A stretch of 64,000 bases of DNA from COMBO-56-21 sp038852315 (GTDB taxonomy: Archaea > Thermoplasmatota > Thermoplasmata > UBA10834): assembly GCA_038852315.1 (NCBI GenBank), contig JAWCKF010000001.1, positions 62,001-126,000 on the forward strand, written 5' to 3'. Below the pieces are notes generated by a model, which had not been told where the DNA came from, ran no database searches, and worked only from the letters and a program-made list of their open reading frames with translations. This document shows, one piece after another, positions 1-8,897 of the stretch (position 1 is the stretch's first letter; the number at the start of each line of letters is the position of its first letter). The translations under genes and the position numbers were made by a program.

Positions 1-2
1 AT

Positions 3-1538
3 GCGCCGGAGCTGGCTGTGTCTGAGCCCTCCGAAGGTGCAATCCTGCCTGTCTCGACCGTCGCGGTTGTGTGGTCCGGCAGCGACTCCGGCTCGGGCAT
101 CGTCAAGTACGAGGTCAAGCTCGACTCCGGGGAATGGGTCGACAAGGAGCTCTCCACCTCTCACGAGTTCGCATCGGTAGGAGACGGACCGCACACGGTG
201 ACCGTCAGGGCCAGCGACTTCGCCGGGCTGCAGAGGGAGATATCTGTGCATATAACGGTCGACACGCGCGCGCCCACCTCTGCCATGTCGGCACTGCCCT
301 CCGTCACAGCCTCCTCCAACCTGACGCTGGCCGCGACTGCCACCGACCTGAACGGCATCAAGGAGGTGCAGTTCTGGTACAGGTACGGCGGCAGCGGGGG
401 TTTCTCGCTCCTGGGGAGCGACGACTCCCCGCCGTATGAGCTTGCGTTCAGCGCGGAGGACCACGAGGGCGACGGCCTGTATGAGTTCTACTCGCTCGCC
501 GTAGACCTCGCTGGCAACGGTGAGACCGCGCCCGCCGGGAACAAGTCATGGACGATAGTAGACACCGCGCTGCCGCTACTGACGATCACATGGCCGGTTC
601 AGGGCGGCACCGTGGGAACAGCCTCCCTCACGGTGAACTGGACCGCCAGCGACTCCGCCTCAGGCATATGGAAGTACTGGATCAGACTCGACGACGGCCC
701 GTGGGTCGAGCTCCTGAACTCGTCGACCCAGATGTCGGTCCAGGTCGAGGTGACGCATGGGGAGCACACGATCAATGTCACCGCAACCGACAGAGCTGGA
801 TGGAACAGGTCTGTCTCGGTCACGTTCGGTGTTGACCTGAACCCACCCGTTGTGACCATCACAACGCCCCTTGAAGGGCAGAGCTTGGCGAGTGCGGCTA
901 TCACGCTCCGCTGGTCTGCCTCCGACCAGGATTCAGGCATCGCATCTGTCGAAGTCAGCAGGGACGGGGTCGCGTGGCTCCAGGTGGGCGTGGCCGACAC
1001 GGAGTACACGTTCTCCGCGCCTGCGGGGCTGCCCGAAGGTGAGCACACTGTCTGGATCAGAGTGACGGACAGAGGCGGCCTGGCGACCTATCGCTCGGCC
1101 ACCGTCACGCTCGACAGGACTCCTCCGGTCGTCGCGATAACATATCCCCTGGACGGCGATACCGTTCGGCGGTCGACCATAACGGTCCGATGGCAGATGG
1201 CCGATTCGGGGAGCGGCGTCAAGACCGCCTACGTGTCTATCGACAAGGGCGTAATGCAGAACATCGGCGATGTGAGCTCGTTCGAGCTTTCGGACCTGAC
1301 TGACGGAGAGCACGAGGTCAGGGTAAGGGTCGTGGACGAAGCGGGCAACGCGCAGGAGGTGTCGGTTAGCTTTACCGTTGACACTGGCGCGCGCATCAGC
1401 ACGCTCCTCATCGGGGGCATCGCGATCGCCGTGATCGCTGCGGCTGCCATCGGCGCCGCACTGATGATGCGGAAGAAGAGGCCGGGAAAAGGTGAAGCGC
1501 CCGACGCAAGCTTGAAGGCCGGGGAGAACGAACCGTAG
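3..1538 (+). CDS. Ig-like repeat surface protein, C-terminally anchored (5' partial)
   Basis: The reading frame is open to the left edge of the window, so this is the C-terminal part of a larger protein; the GTG at 18 need not be its start. What is visible is about five tandem beta-sandwich (Ig/fibronectin-like) repeats of roughly 90 residues. Each has a 'SASDQDSGI'-type strand, a 'GEHTVWIRV' strand and a 'VDT' or 'LDR' linker. A single hydrophobic segment follows about 25 residues before the end, and then a basic tail with 'RKKRPGK'. This is the layout of an exported archaeal cell-surface protein held by a C-terminal membrane helix with a short cytoplasmic tail. Adhesion or a surface-layer role is inference. 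The ligand cannot be read from the sequence. Confidence 0.75.
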   Translation, partial: APELAVSEPSEGAILPVSTVAVVWSGSDSGSGIVKYEVKLDSGEWVDKELSTSHEFASVGDGPHTVTVRASDFAGLQREISVHITVDTRAPTSAMSALPSVTASSNLTLAATATDLNGIKEVQFWYRYGGSGGFSLLGSDDSPPYELAFSAEDHEGDGLYEFYSLAVDLAGNGETAPAGNKSWTIVDTALPLLTITWPVQGGTVGTASLTVNWTASDSASGIWKYWIRLDDGPWVELLNSSTQMSVQVEVTHGEHTINVTATDRAGWNRSVSVTFGVDLNPPVVTITTPLEGQSLASAAITLRWSASDQDSGIASVEVSRDGVAWLQVGVADTEYTFSAPAGLPEGEHTVWIRVTDRGGLATYRSATVTLDRTPPVVAITYPLDGDTVRRSTITVRWQMADSGSGVKTAYVSIDKGVMQNIGDVSSFELSDLTDGEHEVRVRVVDEAGNAQEVSVSFTVDTGARISTLLIGGIAIAVIAAAAIGAALMMRKKRPGKGEAPDASLKAGENEP

Positions 1539-1598
1539 GTCCGCAGTGACGTGCGCAACCTGCAGGGCAGGCCATGCTGGCAACAGCCGACGGCTCCG

Positions 1599-2585
1599 TC
1601 AGACCAAGAGGAGAGGTTTTGTCGGCCTGAGGGAGTATCTCTTGCAGGTGTAGCAGTACCACTCGTTGTATTCCTTGATGAACTTCATCTCATGGCCGCA
1701 GGCAGGACAGCTTTTCTGGCCTTGGGCCGCTCCTCCGCGTTCCTTGGGGGCGTACTCCCTGCACTTGAAGCAGTAGTGCCTCTGGTATCTCTCAATGTAC
1801 TTGAGCGGCTCTCCGCACTTCGCGCACGCGAGACCCTGCGAGGGTGCAGCGGGTGTCGTCGAGGGCGCACCTTTTCCAGACATCTTGTGGAACGGGTACT
1901 TCCTGCACGTGTAGCAGTAGTGCTCATTGTACTTCTCTATGAACTTGAGCTCGCTCCCGCAGTCAGGGCAGCGCTTGCTGGCAGGCGCAGAGCCAGGTGC
2001 ACCCTCAGCCTCCTGCTTCGGTCCTTGCTCCTTCGGAGCATACTTCCTGCAGCCGTAGCAGTAATGCCTCTGATACTTCTCGATCCACTTGAGAGGCTGA
2101 CCGCACGTGCCGCAAGTCCTCTCACGCGGTTCGGGTGCCTTCGCCACCTCAAGAGTTGCTGACGGAGCAGCTGCCGTCGACGACCCCAGCTGAGCCTGAG
2201 CGCCCTGAGAACACAGCGATGCAACGGCGCTGTCGAGCAGCGACTGAGGCTCGTTGGTTGACGTTGCCGGCGCCCTGATCTCGTCGGCGTATTCTTCGCA
2301 TATGTAGCAGAACATCTTGCCGTCCCTTATCTCCTCAAGCTCAGCCCCGCACCTCGGACACGAGACGGCTTGGCCCTCGCGGTGGAGTGACCCTGGTTCG
2401 AGGACGGCTCCGGCACCATCAGGCTTTGCAGGGCCCACGTCTTCCGTGTTTGCCTCGGGCTGCACCTCGCTGTGTTCAGGACTTCCCTCTTCAAGATAGC
2501 TGTTGCAGCCATAGCAGTACCACTTCTCCATCTGCTCGATAAAGCGGGGTTCGTCACCGCACTTCGGGCACTTCGAAGCTTCCAT
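1599..2585 (-). CDS. Protein with six tandem zinc ribbons
   Basis: A 328-residue protein built from six copies of a C-x2-C-x(15-16)-[YF]-C-Y-x-C zinc ribbon, at about residues 6-27, 76-96, 158-179, 206-227, 254-275 and 293-314. They are separated by low-complexity Pro/Ala/Glu linkers. The last four repeats alternate between a 'YQRHYC' type and a 'YNEHYC/YNEWYC' type, which suggests duplication in pairs. The start at 2585 is preferred to the longer frame because a GGAG motif lies about 10 nt upstream and the TATA-like TTAAATA (about 2657-2663) puts transcription start near 2635. No transmembrane segment or catalytic motif is seen. A role in nucleic-acid or protein binding is typical of such ribbons, but the function is unknown. 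Confidence 0.8.
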   Translation of the reverse strand: MEASKCPKCGDEPRFIEQMEKWYCYGCNSYLEEGSPEHSEVQPEANTEDVGPAKPDGAGAVLEPGSLHREGQAVSCPRCGAELEEIRDGKMFCYICEEYADEIRAPATSTNEPQSLLDSAVASLCSQGAQAQLGSSTAAAPSATLEVAKAPEPRERTCGTCGQPLKWIEKYQRHYCYGCRKYAPKEQGPKQEAEGAPGSAPASKRCPDCGSELKFIEKYNEHYCYTCRKYPFHKMSGKGAPSTTPAAPSQGLACAKCGEPLKYIERYQRHYCFKCREYAPKERGGAAQGQKSCPACGHEMKFIKEYNEWYCYTCKRYSLRPTKPLLLV

Positions 2586-2845
2586 CTCGGACACGCTCCG
2601 CTGACAGGACTGTCTTCGGACGCCTGTCACACTCGTGAGAATCACCGGCCCAGTGCGTATTTAACCGTGTTTTCCTGGATATCAGCCATGATAACGCTCC
2701 GTCAGGTATCGCGTAGCCTACATGTATCCGTGCAGACAAATAGCGAGGGTCATATTGTGAGCCAGGGCCGACAAGGGCTGGATGGGCAAGGCAGGTGTGC
2801 AGGAAGATGGCATATAAGACTCGAACCAGGGGTTTCAGAGCGGAC

Positions 2846-3292
2846 ATGGCCGGTGGTATAGAGGGCCTGCCACTTCAGCTGCTGATAATGGTCGTGGTGG
2901 CGGGACTCGGTCTGACGATCATAATGGGCTGGATGAACTCGATAGAGCCTCCCAAGGCGATCGGCGACGTGTATGTCACACCGTCGGAGATTCTGGTCCA
3001 CGACAGCGACGGAGACGGCATCTACACGGCTTCTAACATCGTGGTGTCCGTAACAGTGACAGACCAGGACGGAGACCGGCTTGAAGGTGCCACCGTCGTT
3101 CTGGACGGCGCGGGGATAAGGGACGGGAACGGCAAGACGGTGAGAGGGACAACCAACGACCGCGGCCAGGTCGTCTTCACAGGGCTGACGCTGGAGCACT
3201 TCGGTTCGCGCATGGCGACCGTGACGGTGACCGTGGCAAAGGGCGATTACGGGATAGACTCGAGCTACGAGATACCGGTCATCCCGAGCTGA
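2846..3292 (+). CDS. Pilin-like secreted protein with Ig-like domain
   Basis: A 148-residue protein starting 'MAGGIEGLPLQLLIMVVV': a short charged leader with GG just before a hydrophobic helix of about 20 residues. That is the layout of archaeal class III (type IV pilin) signal peptides. The rest is a beta-rich domain containing 'DSDGDGIYTASNIVVSVTV' and 'GATVVLDGAG', resembling a carboxypeptidase-regulatory or Ig-like fold with Asp-rich loops. TATAAG at about 2812-2817 lies roughly 30 nt before the ATG at 2846 and favours that start over upstream in-frame codons. It heads a run of three small exported proteins. A prepilin peptidase is encoded at 47826-48719. Confidence 0.65.
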   Translation: MAGGIEGLPLQLLIMVVVAGLGLTIIMGWMNSIEPPKAIGDVYVTPSEILVHDSDGDGIYTASNIVVSVTVTDQDGDRLEGATVVLDGAGIRDGNGKTVRGTTNDRGQVVFTGLTLEHFGSRMATVTVTVAKGDYGIDSSYEIPVIPS

Positions 3293-3298
3293 GCATAC

Positions 3299-3772
3299 AT
3301 GGCGCTGAAGGACGACCCTGCTGGCATGGAATCGCTCCCCATGAGACTCATGGTGGTGGCGGTCGTCGTCTCGATGTCCGTCGTGCCCGCTGCGGGGGCG
3401 CTCGAGGCGTTTCAGCACAGGGAGTTCCTCGTACGCGCGGGCACCCAGATGGACATGGTCGTGGCCGCTGCTCAAATCCTCGCCGTGGAGGGACCTGGCT
3501 CCGCGAGGACGCTCGACGTGGACCTCTCGACCGGAGGCTCCCTCAGCCTGGTGAGCATCATCATAGGCGACAGGCCCGGCGGTCCCAATGCGTCGTCCGT
3601 CGTCCTAAGGTTGTCCGACGGTGCATCACTGGTGAGGTGTGCCTCCGACCCTCCCGTGACGCTGTCCGGCCCAGCGATGTCCGCGCTCGTGCTGACATGC
3701 CCACGCTTCGCGCTACGCCTGTCTGCGCACATCTCGGGCATCGATGTCATCGTAATCGCGGAGGTGGTTTGA
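3299..3772 (+). CDS. Pilin-like minor secreted protein
   Basis: A 157-residue protein 6 nt after the previous gene and almost certainly co-transcribed with it. The N-terminus 'DDPAGMESLPMRLMVVAVVV' repeats the charged-G-then-hydrophobic-helix pattern of a class III signal peptide and resembles the leader of the preceding protein ('GGIEGLPLQLLIMVVV'). The exported part is beta-rich with two cysteines (in 'RCASDP' and 'LTCPRF'). It is likely a minor pilin-like subunit. No named family is recognised with confidence. Confidence 0.6.
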   Translation: MALKDDPAGMESLPMRLMVVAVVVSMSVVPAAGALEAFQHREFLVRAGTQMDMVVAAAQILAVEGPGSARTLDVDLSTGGSLSLVSIIIGDRPGGPNASSVVLRLSDGASLVRCASDPPVTLSGPAMSALVLTCPRFALRLSAHISGIDVIVIAEVV

Positions 3773-3793
3773 GCGGACTTCATCATCTCGAAG

Positions 3794-4240
3794 GTGCTGA
3801 TGTCCATCTGCGCCCTGATGGTCGCCTCGGTACTCGCCGCCCTCTACGCGCCCCGTGACCTGAACGGCGCTGCCTCGGAGGTGGCAGCCGCCCTCGATAG
3901 ATTCGCGGCGATGGCCGATGGCCTTCTCATGACCCGGGCAGAAAGTTCAGTCTGCTGGCAGGTGCCGTTCACCTCAGGAGGAGGGGTCATCATCATTGAG
4001 ACAAACGGACGTTTTCTGAGCGCGAGCGACGGAACCACGAGGTGCATGGCGCAGCCGCACACGCCCATTCGGACCTGGACGCTGGCCGCACCGCACCTGA
4101 ACCAGTCTGAGATCGCCGAGCTTGACAAGCAGGCGGCCACTGCCTCATTCTCCTCGGGAGAGTGCGTTGAGTTGTTCACGGTCTTCGCGACGATAGAGGA
4201 TCGGGAAGAGCTGCTCGTGTTCTGTAGGTTGGGGAGCTAG
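3794..4240 (+). CDS. Small exported protein, third of the pilin-like set; start uncertain
   Basis: The first canonical in-frame start is GTG 3794, giving 148 residues: 'MLMSICALMVASVLAALYA' (one hydrophobic helix), then a polar domain with four cysteines. The frame is the same as that of the preceding gene. The codons between its TGA (3770-3772) and 3794 read 'ADFIISKV', which looks like the natural beginning of this helix. The true start may therefore be non-canonical, or the TGA may be an error or be read through. Co-transcription with the two upstream pilin-like genes is likely. Function unknown; an accessory pilin or exported protein is inferred from context. Confidence 0.55.
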   Translation: MLMSICALMVASVLAALYAPRDLNGAASEVAAALDRFAAMADGLLMTRAESSVCWQVPFTSGGGVIIIETNGRFLSASDGTTRCMAQPHTPIRTWTLAAPHLNQSEIAELDKQAATASFSSGECVELFTVFATIEDREELLVFCRLGS

Positions 4241-5460
4241 CGCTCTCGGGAGAACCTCAGTGCCAGATCGGCAACCGCTTCCGAGAAGATGTCCGCCTCC
4301 TCAGCCGTGTTGTAGATGTACACGGACGCGCGCGCACATCCTTCTATCTTGCGGGCGTGGAAGAATGGATGGCAGCAGTGCATGCCTGAGCGCATCATGA
4401 TGTTCCTCGAATTGTCCATTATCATGGCGACGTCGTGGGGCGAGAGCCCGTCTATGTTGAAGCTGAATATTCCCGACCGAAGGTTCGGGTCCTCGGGACC
4501 GACGATGCTGACGCCTGCCACCGACATGAGCCGTCGTGTTATGCGCCTGTTCAGCGCGACCTCGTGCGCCTGTATCTCCTCCAGACCTATTCTTGAAATG
4601 TAGTCTATTGCTGCGCCTGTCCCTACGATGCCTGAATAGTTCTGGAGACCTGTCTCGAACCTCTCGGGCGCCGGCAGCAGATCGTAAGAATCATATGTCG
4701 TGTCGGTGACGCCGTGCCCTCCGTACATCATGGGCCTCAGCCGTTCAGCCAGCTCGGCTCGGCAGTAGAAAAGCCCCACCCCAGATGGGCCGCACATCTT
4801 GTGCGCGGACGCGGCGAGGTAGTCGACGCCGAGGGCGCGCACATCGATGCGTCTGCTGGGAGCCGCCTGGGCAGCATCGAACAGCACCTTCGCCCCGACT
4901 GAGTGTGCCAACTGGACCACTTCCCTCGCAGGCAAGGTGAATCCCGTGACGTTCGAAGTGAGGCACATAGCCACGAGCGCGGTCCTCTTGCTCAGGACGC
5001 GCTCGAACGCCTCGATGTCGAAGACGCCCTCATGGGAGGACCGAACAATCTTGTGCTTCACGCCGAAGAGCTCCACAGCCCTCAGAACGGGCACGTGTAT
5101 GGAGTTGTGCTCGTAGTCCGTCGTGACTATCTCGTCGCCCTTCTTGAGGCCGGAGCACAGAATGACCGTATTGCAACCCTCGGTCGTGTTCTTCATGAAG
5201 GCTATCTCGTGCGGGCTCTCCGCGTTGAAGAACTCAGCCACGCGTGCCCTCACTGCGTCGCACCTCAGCGATACCTCTGTAGCGAGCTTGTGGACGCTCC
5301 TGCCAGCGCATGCGGGGAAGGAGTCGTAGTACTCCCTAACTGCCTCCGTCACCTGGCGCGGCCTGAGCGTCTGGCATGCATTGTCGAAGTATATCGGGGG
5401 CTTGCCCTCGATGTCCATCCCAAGGACCGGGAAGTCCGGGCGGATCTTCTTGGGATCCAT
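4237..5460 (-). CDS. sufS: Cysteine desulfurase, SufS/class II type
   Basis: A PLP-dependent aminotransferase-fold enzyme of 407 residues that removes sulfur from cysteine to give alanine and a protein persulfide for Fe-S assembly and other thiolation. Seen: 'IYFDNACQT' at the N-terminus, 'TTEGCNTVI', 'DAAQAAPSRRIDV', the PLP lysine in 'SAHKMCGPSGVG', and a C-terminal 'MRSGMHCCHPF' carrying the candidate persulfide cysteine. The start at 5460 follows a TATA-like TAATACC about 30 nt upstream. The gene is head-to-head with the nifS-like gene and ends by overlapping the converging pilin-like gene by 4 nt. Confidence 0.88.
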   Translation of the reverse strand: MDPKKIRPDFPVLGMDIEGKPPIYFDNACQTLRPRQVTEAVREYYDSFPACAGRSVHKLATEVSLRCDAVRARVAEFFNAESPHEIAFMKNTTEGCNTVILCSGLKKGDEIVTTDYEHNSIHVPVLRAVELFGVKHKIVRSSHEGVFDIEAFERVLSKRTALVAMCLTSNVTGFTLPAREVVQLAHSVGAKVLFDAAQAAPSRRIDVRALGVDYLAASAHKMCGPSGVGLFYCRAELAERLRPMMYGGHGVTDTTYDSYDLLPAPERFETGLQNYSGIVGTGAAIDYISRIGLEEIQAHEVALNRRITRRLMSVAGVSIVGPEDPNLRSGIFSFNIDGLSPHDVAMIMDNSRNIMMRSGMHCCHPFFHARKIEGCARASVYIYNTAEEADIFSEAVADLALRFSRER

Positions 5461-5575
5461 AGGTTCAGGCGGGGATTGCACTGGCCGGTATTAGTCGTTT
5501 CCTGGTCCGACATCCCTACCGGTCACAACGCTGGAAAACCCTTAAGATGGTCAGGCCGCATCACCCTCGGTTGTA

Positions 5576-6790
5576 ATGACCAGCAGCACTTCCAGGAGGA
5601 TATACTTCGACCACAGCGCCACCACGCATGTGCTCCCTGAGGTGCACGAGGCCATGGTCCCGTACTTCCTCCAGAAGTTCGGCAACCCGTCGAGCATACA
5701 CGCTTACGGCCGGGAAGCGAAGGAGGGCTTGGAGAAGGCCAGGGAGCAGGTCGCGGCCCTCATCAACGCCGACCCCAGCGAGATCGTGTTCACATCGGGT
5801 GGAACGGAATCCGACAACCTGGCCATCAAGGGCGTGGCGACCTACAAGGGCAAGAGCAAGGGCCACATAATAACCACAGCGATTGAACACCATGCAGTCC
5901 TCGAGCCCTGCGAGCACCTCAGGCGGCTGGGGTTCGAGGTCACCTATGTTCCCGTATCCGCAGAGGGCCTAGTGGACCCTGGAGAGGTCGAACGTGCCAT
6001 AAGGAACGACACGGTGCTCATATCCGTCATGACTGCGAACAACGAGATAGGCACCATCCAGCCAATAAGGGAGATCGGCAATATCGCCTCCGCCAGGGGC
6101 ATCCCTTTCCACACAGATGCGGTCCAGGCGATAGGGAAGCTCAAGGTAGACGTGAAGGCCGACCACATAGACCTTCTCTCGCTCTCCGCCCACAAGTTCC
6201 ATGGCCCCAAAGGCGTGGGAGCCCTGTACGTGAGAAGGGGCACGAAGCTCGAGCCCATAATCCACGGAGGAGGACAGGAGAGAGGGCTGCGCTCCTCCAC
6301 TGTGAACGTGGCGGGCGCGGTCGGACTCGGCAAGGCGGCCGAGATAGCGAAGCGAGACCTTGAATCCACGAGCAGCAGGATGGCCAAGCTCAGGGACAGG
6401 ATGATCAGGACTGTTCCAGAGGTCGTACCGAACTCCTACGTGAACGGCCACCTCACCAGACGGCTTGCTAACAACGCCCACTTCCGGTTCGACTTCATAG
6501 AGGGTGAAGGGCTGGTGCTCCAGCTCGATTTCAAGGGCATCGCGGCGTCCACTGGCTCCGCATGCTCGACTGGCTCGCTCGAGCCGTCCCATGTTCTCCT
6601 CGCGCTGGGATTGACACACGAGCAGGCCCACGGCAGCCTCAGGATCACACTTGGACGGGAAAACACTGAAGAGGAGGTAGACTACTTCCTAGAGGTGCTG
6701 CCCGGCGTGGTCTCGAAGCTGAGGGAGATATCCCCCTTCGGCCCCGGAAGGCCAATGCGGCCGGCAGAAGGTGGAAGCTGTGTACAGTGA
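5576..6790 (+). CDS. iscS: Cysteine desulfurase, NifS/IscS class I type
   Basis: A 404-residue PLP enzyme that supplies sulfur to the adjacent IscU scaffold. Diagnostic segments are 'YFDHSATT', 'FGNPSSIHAYG', 'FTSGGTESDNLAI', 'HTDAVQAIGK', the PLP lysine in 'SLSAHKFHGPKGVGA', and the active-site loop 'STGSACSTGS' with the catalytic cysteine. A CTTAAG-type promoter element lies about 30 nt before the ATG, consistent with a leaderless message. The scaffold gene iscU overlaps its 3' end by 20 nt, so the two are translationally linked. The SufS-type enzyme is divergent just upstream, an unusual pairing of both desulfurase classes. Confidence 0.93.
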   Translation: MTSSTSRRIYFDHSATTHVLPEVHEAMVPYFLQKFGNPSSIHAYGREAKEGLEKAREQVAALINADPSEIVFTSGGTESDNLAIKGVATYKGKSKGHIITTAIEHHAVLEPCEHLRRLGFEVTYVPVSAEGLVDPGEVERAIRNDTVLISVMTANNEIGTIQPIREIGNIASARGIPFHTDAVQAIGKLKVDVKADHIDLLSLSAHKFHGPKGVGALYVRRGTKLEPIIHGGGQERGLRSSTVNVAGAVGLGKAAEIAKRDLESTSSRMAKLRDRMIRTVPEVVPNSYVNGHLTRRLANNAHFRFDFIEGEGLVLQLDFKGIAASTGSACSTGSLEPSHVLLALGLTHEQAHGSLRITLGRENTEEEVDYFLEVLPGVVSKLREISPFGPGRPMRPAEGGSCVQ

Positions 6791-7160
6791 GAAGGTGATG
6801 GAGCACTTCGCCAACCCGAGGAACGTCGGGGAGATACCGGATGCGGACGGGGTCGGCAAAGTGGGCAACCCGCAGTGCGGAGATGTGATGTGGCTGTACA
6901 TAAAGGTCAAGGACGGTGTCATCACGGACATCAAGTTCAAGACATTCGGTTGCGGGGCGGCGATCGCCACGAGCTCGATGATAACGGAGCTGGCAAAGGG
7001 CAAGACTATAGAGGAGGCAAAGAAGATCTCCAGACAGGACGTGGCCGAGTCGCTTGACGGCCTCCCGCCGCAGAAGATGCACTGCTCTAACCTAGCGGCT
7101 GATGCGCTCAGGGAGGCCATAAAGGACTACGAGGCCAAGATGGCGGCAAAGAAGGGCTGA
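6771..7160 (+). CDS. iscU: Fe-S cluster scaffold IscU/NifU-like
   Basis: A 129-residue scaffold on which [2Fe-2S] clusters are built from iron and sulfur delivered by IscS. The three conserved cysteines are present in 'NPQCGDVM', 'FGCGAAIATSSM' and 'KMHCSNLAADAL', and 'VMEHFANPRNVG' is the family N-terminus. The GTG at 6771 is in the correct frame and overlaps iscS. The length is that of a stand-alone IscU domain; the C-terminal ferredoxin and Nfu domains of full NifU are absent. The Lys-rich end 'KMAAKKG' is ordinary for this genome. Confidence 0.92.
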   Translation: MEAVYSEKVMEHFANPRNVGEIPDADGVGKVGNPQCGDVMWLYIKVKDGVITDIKFKTFGCGAAIATSSMITELAKGKTIEEAKKISRQDVAESLDGLPPQKMHCSNLAADALREAIKDYEAKMAAKKG

Positions 7161-7213
7161 CGCGGACCGGGAAAAGTTCTAGTAGCCGGCCCGGCAATCT
7201 CGCCGAGAGCCCG

Positions 7214-8131
7214 ATGGTAGACCTCTCGGTTGAGATATGCGGCCTGCGCCTCAGGAACCCGACGATGCTCGCATCGGGCGTTCTTGACGAGACCGGGAAG
7301 AGCATGGTCGCCGTCGCGAGAAGCGGCGCTGGAGCCGTGGTGACCAAGTCAATAGGACTCGAATCAAGAGAGGGCCATCCGAATCCCACCGTTGTCGAGC
7401 TCGAGCACGGCCTCCTGAACGCCATGGGCCTCCCGAACCCCGGCATAGAGGTCTTCGCTGAAGAGATCCGCGTGGCAAAGAAAGCCAAGGTGCCGATTGT
7501 GGGGAGCGTCTTCGGAGGAACCGCGGAGGAGATTGCGGAGGTAGCGCGACGGATGGGGCAGGCAGGGGCCGATGCCATCGAGCTGAACCTGAGCTGTCCG
7601 CACGCCAAAGGCTTGGGGGCCGAGATAGGTTCGTCGCCGGAAGGTGTAGAGCTCATCTGCAGGCGTGCGAAGGAGGTCAGCGGCGTGCCTGTCTTCGCGA
7701 AGCTGACTCCGAACACGTCGTCCGTAGCAGACCTGGCACTCGCGGCAGAGCGGGGAGGAGCGGACGGCATAGTCGCTATAAACACGCTCAAGGCGATGTC
7801 CATCTCCGCCGAGGCCAGAAGACCTGTGCTGGGGAACTTGGTAGGTGGATTGTCCGGCCCCGCACTCAAGCCTGTGGGTCTCAGGTGCGTCTATGAGATC
7901 TTCGAGGCTGTCAAGATACCGGTCATCGGTGTCGGGGGCGTCACGACGGGCAGGGACGCGGTCGAGTACATCATGGCGGGTGCGAGGGCTGTGCAGATCG
8001 GCACGGCCGTGTGGCTCAGGGGGCCTCAGGTGTTCAAGCTCGTATGCGATGAATTGAGGGCTCTGATGAAGGAGCTCGGATACGAGTCTGTCTCTGAGAT
8101 GGTGGGGGTGGCGCACCCTGGCAGGCATTAG
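7214..8131 (+). CDS. pyrD: Dihydroorotate dehydrogenase B, catalytic subunit
   Basis: A 305-residue FMN-dependent TIM barrel that oxidises dihydroorotate to orotate in pyrimidine synthesis. Seen: 'LRNPTMLASGVLDETG' at the start, 'IELNLSCPHAKG' with the cysteine that acts as base in class 1B enzymes, 'VFAKLTPN', 'VAINTL', and the FMN phosphate loop 'IGVGGVTTGRDAVEYIMAGA'. The family's usual length is kept. pyrK starts 1 nt after the stop, giving the PyrD-PyrK heterotetramer that passes electrons to NAD+. The rest of the pyrimidine pathway is not in the window. Confidence 0.95.
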   Translation: MVDLSVEICGLRLRNPTMLASGVLDETGKSMVAVARSGAGAVVTKSIGLESREGHPNPTVVELEHGLLNAMGLPNPGIEVFAEEIRVAKKAKVPIVGSVFGGTAEEIAEVARRMGQAGADAIELNLSCPHAKGLGAEIGSSPEGVELICRRAKEVSGVPVFAKLTPNTSSVADLALAAERGGADGIVAINTLKAMSISAEARRPVLGNLVGGLSGPALKPVGLRCVYEIFEAVKIPVIGVGGVTTGRDAVEYIMAGARAVQIGTAVWLRGPQVFKLVCDELRALMKELGYESVSEMVGVAHPGRH

Positions 8132-8132
8132 G

Positions 8133-8897
8133 ATGCTGAGGATCGTAAGACAGGTGGAGGAGACGCCGTCCATAAGGACCGTGATGCTCGACGCCCCCTC
8201 TGCTGCCGTCCCCGGGCAGTTCGTGATGGTCTGGGTTCCAGAGGTCGACGAGTTTCCCATGTCGGTCTCGTACATCGGCCGCACCATGGGCATCACGTAT
8301 CAGGTCGTCGGCGACGGCACGAGAGCGTTGGCTGCGATGGAGCCAGGAGAGTTCGTCGGCCTCAGGGGGCCGTACGGGAGAGGGTTCAGCCTCGTCGGAC
8401 GAAGAGTGCTCATTGTGGCAGGCGGGACAGGTATGGCTCCCCTCGCACCGCTCGTGGCTCAGGGCGTGCGCGCCCGCACAAAGGTCGATGTCGTGATAGG
8501 GGCTAGATCCGCTGACGAACTTCTGTTCGTCTCGAGAGCTGCGCGCACAGGCGCGAGCGTTCATGTCGCTACCGATGACGGATCGCGGGGCTTCAGGGGT
8601 TTCGCGAGCGAGCTCGCGGGCGAGCTGATCGGGAAGAACCACTACGATGCCGTCTACGCCTGCGGTCCAGAGCGGATGATCGTGAGGATGGTCAGGATAT
8701 GCTCGAGGATGGGCGTTCCCCTCCAGGCCTCGCTCGAGCGCGTGATGAGATGCGGTATCGGGCTCTGCGACTCCTGTGCAATCGACGGTGTGCACGTATG
8801 CCGCGACGGGCCGGTCTTCGGTTTGAGCGAGCTCAGACGGTTCAAGGATCTCGGCAGGACGAAACTCGACCTGGCAGGTCGAAGGACGCCTGTCTGA
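8133..8897 (+). CDS. pyrK: Dihydroorotate dehydrogenase B, electron transfer subunit
   Basis: A 254-residue FAD and [2Fe-2S] protein that links PyrD to NAD+. An N-terminal flavodoxin-reductase-like beta barrel holds 'PGQFVMVWVP' and 'FPMSVSYIG'; the NAD-binding region begins 'VLIVAGGTGMAPLAPL'. The C-terminus carries the cluster cysteines in 'MRCGIGLCDSCAIDG' and 'HVCRDGPVF', matching the C-x4-C-x2-C-xn-C spacing of PyrK. It is transcribed directly after pyrD. Confidence 0.93.
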   Translation: MLRIVRQVEETPSIRTVMLDAPSAAVPGQFVMVWVPEVDEFPMSVSYIGRTMGITYQVVGDGTRALAAMEPGEFVGLRGPYGRGFSLVGRRVLIVAGGTGMAPLAPLVAQGVRARTKVDVVIGARSADELLFVSRAARTGASVHVATDDGSRGFRGFASELAGELIGKNHYDAVYACGPERMIVRMVRICSRMGVPLQASLERVMRCGIGLCDSCAIDGVHVCRDGPVFGLSELRRFKDLGRTKLDLAGRRTPV

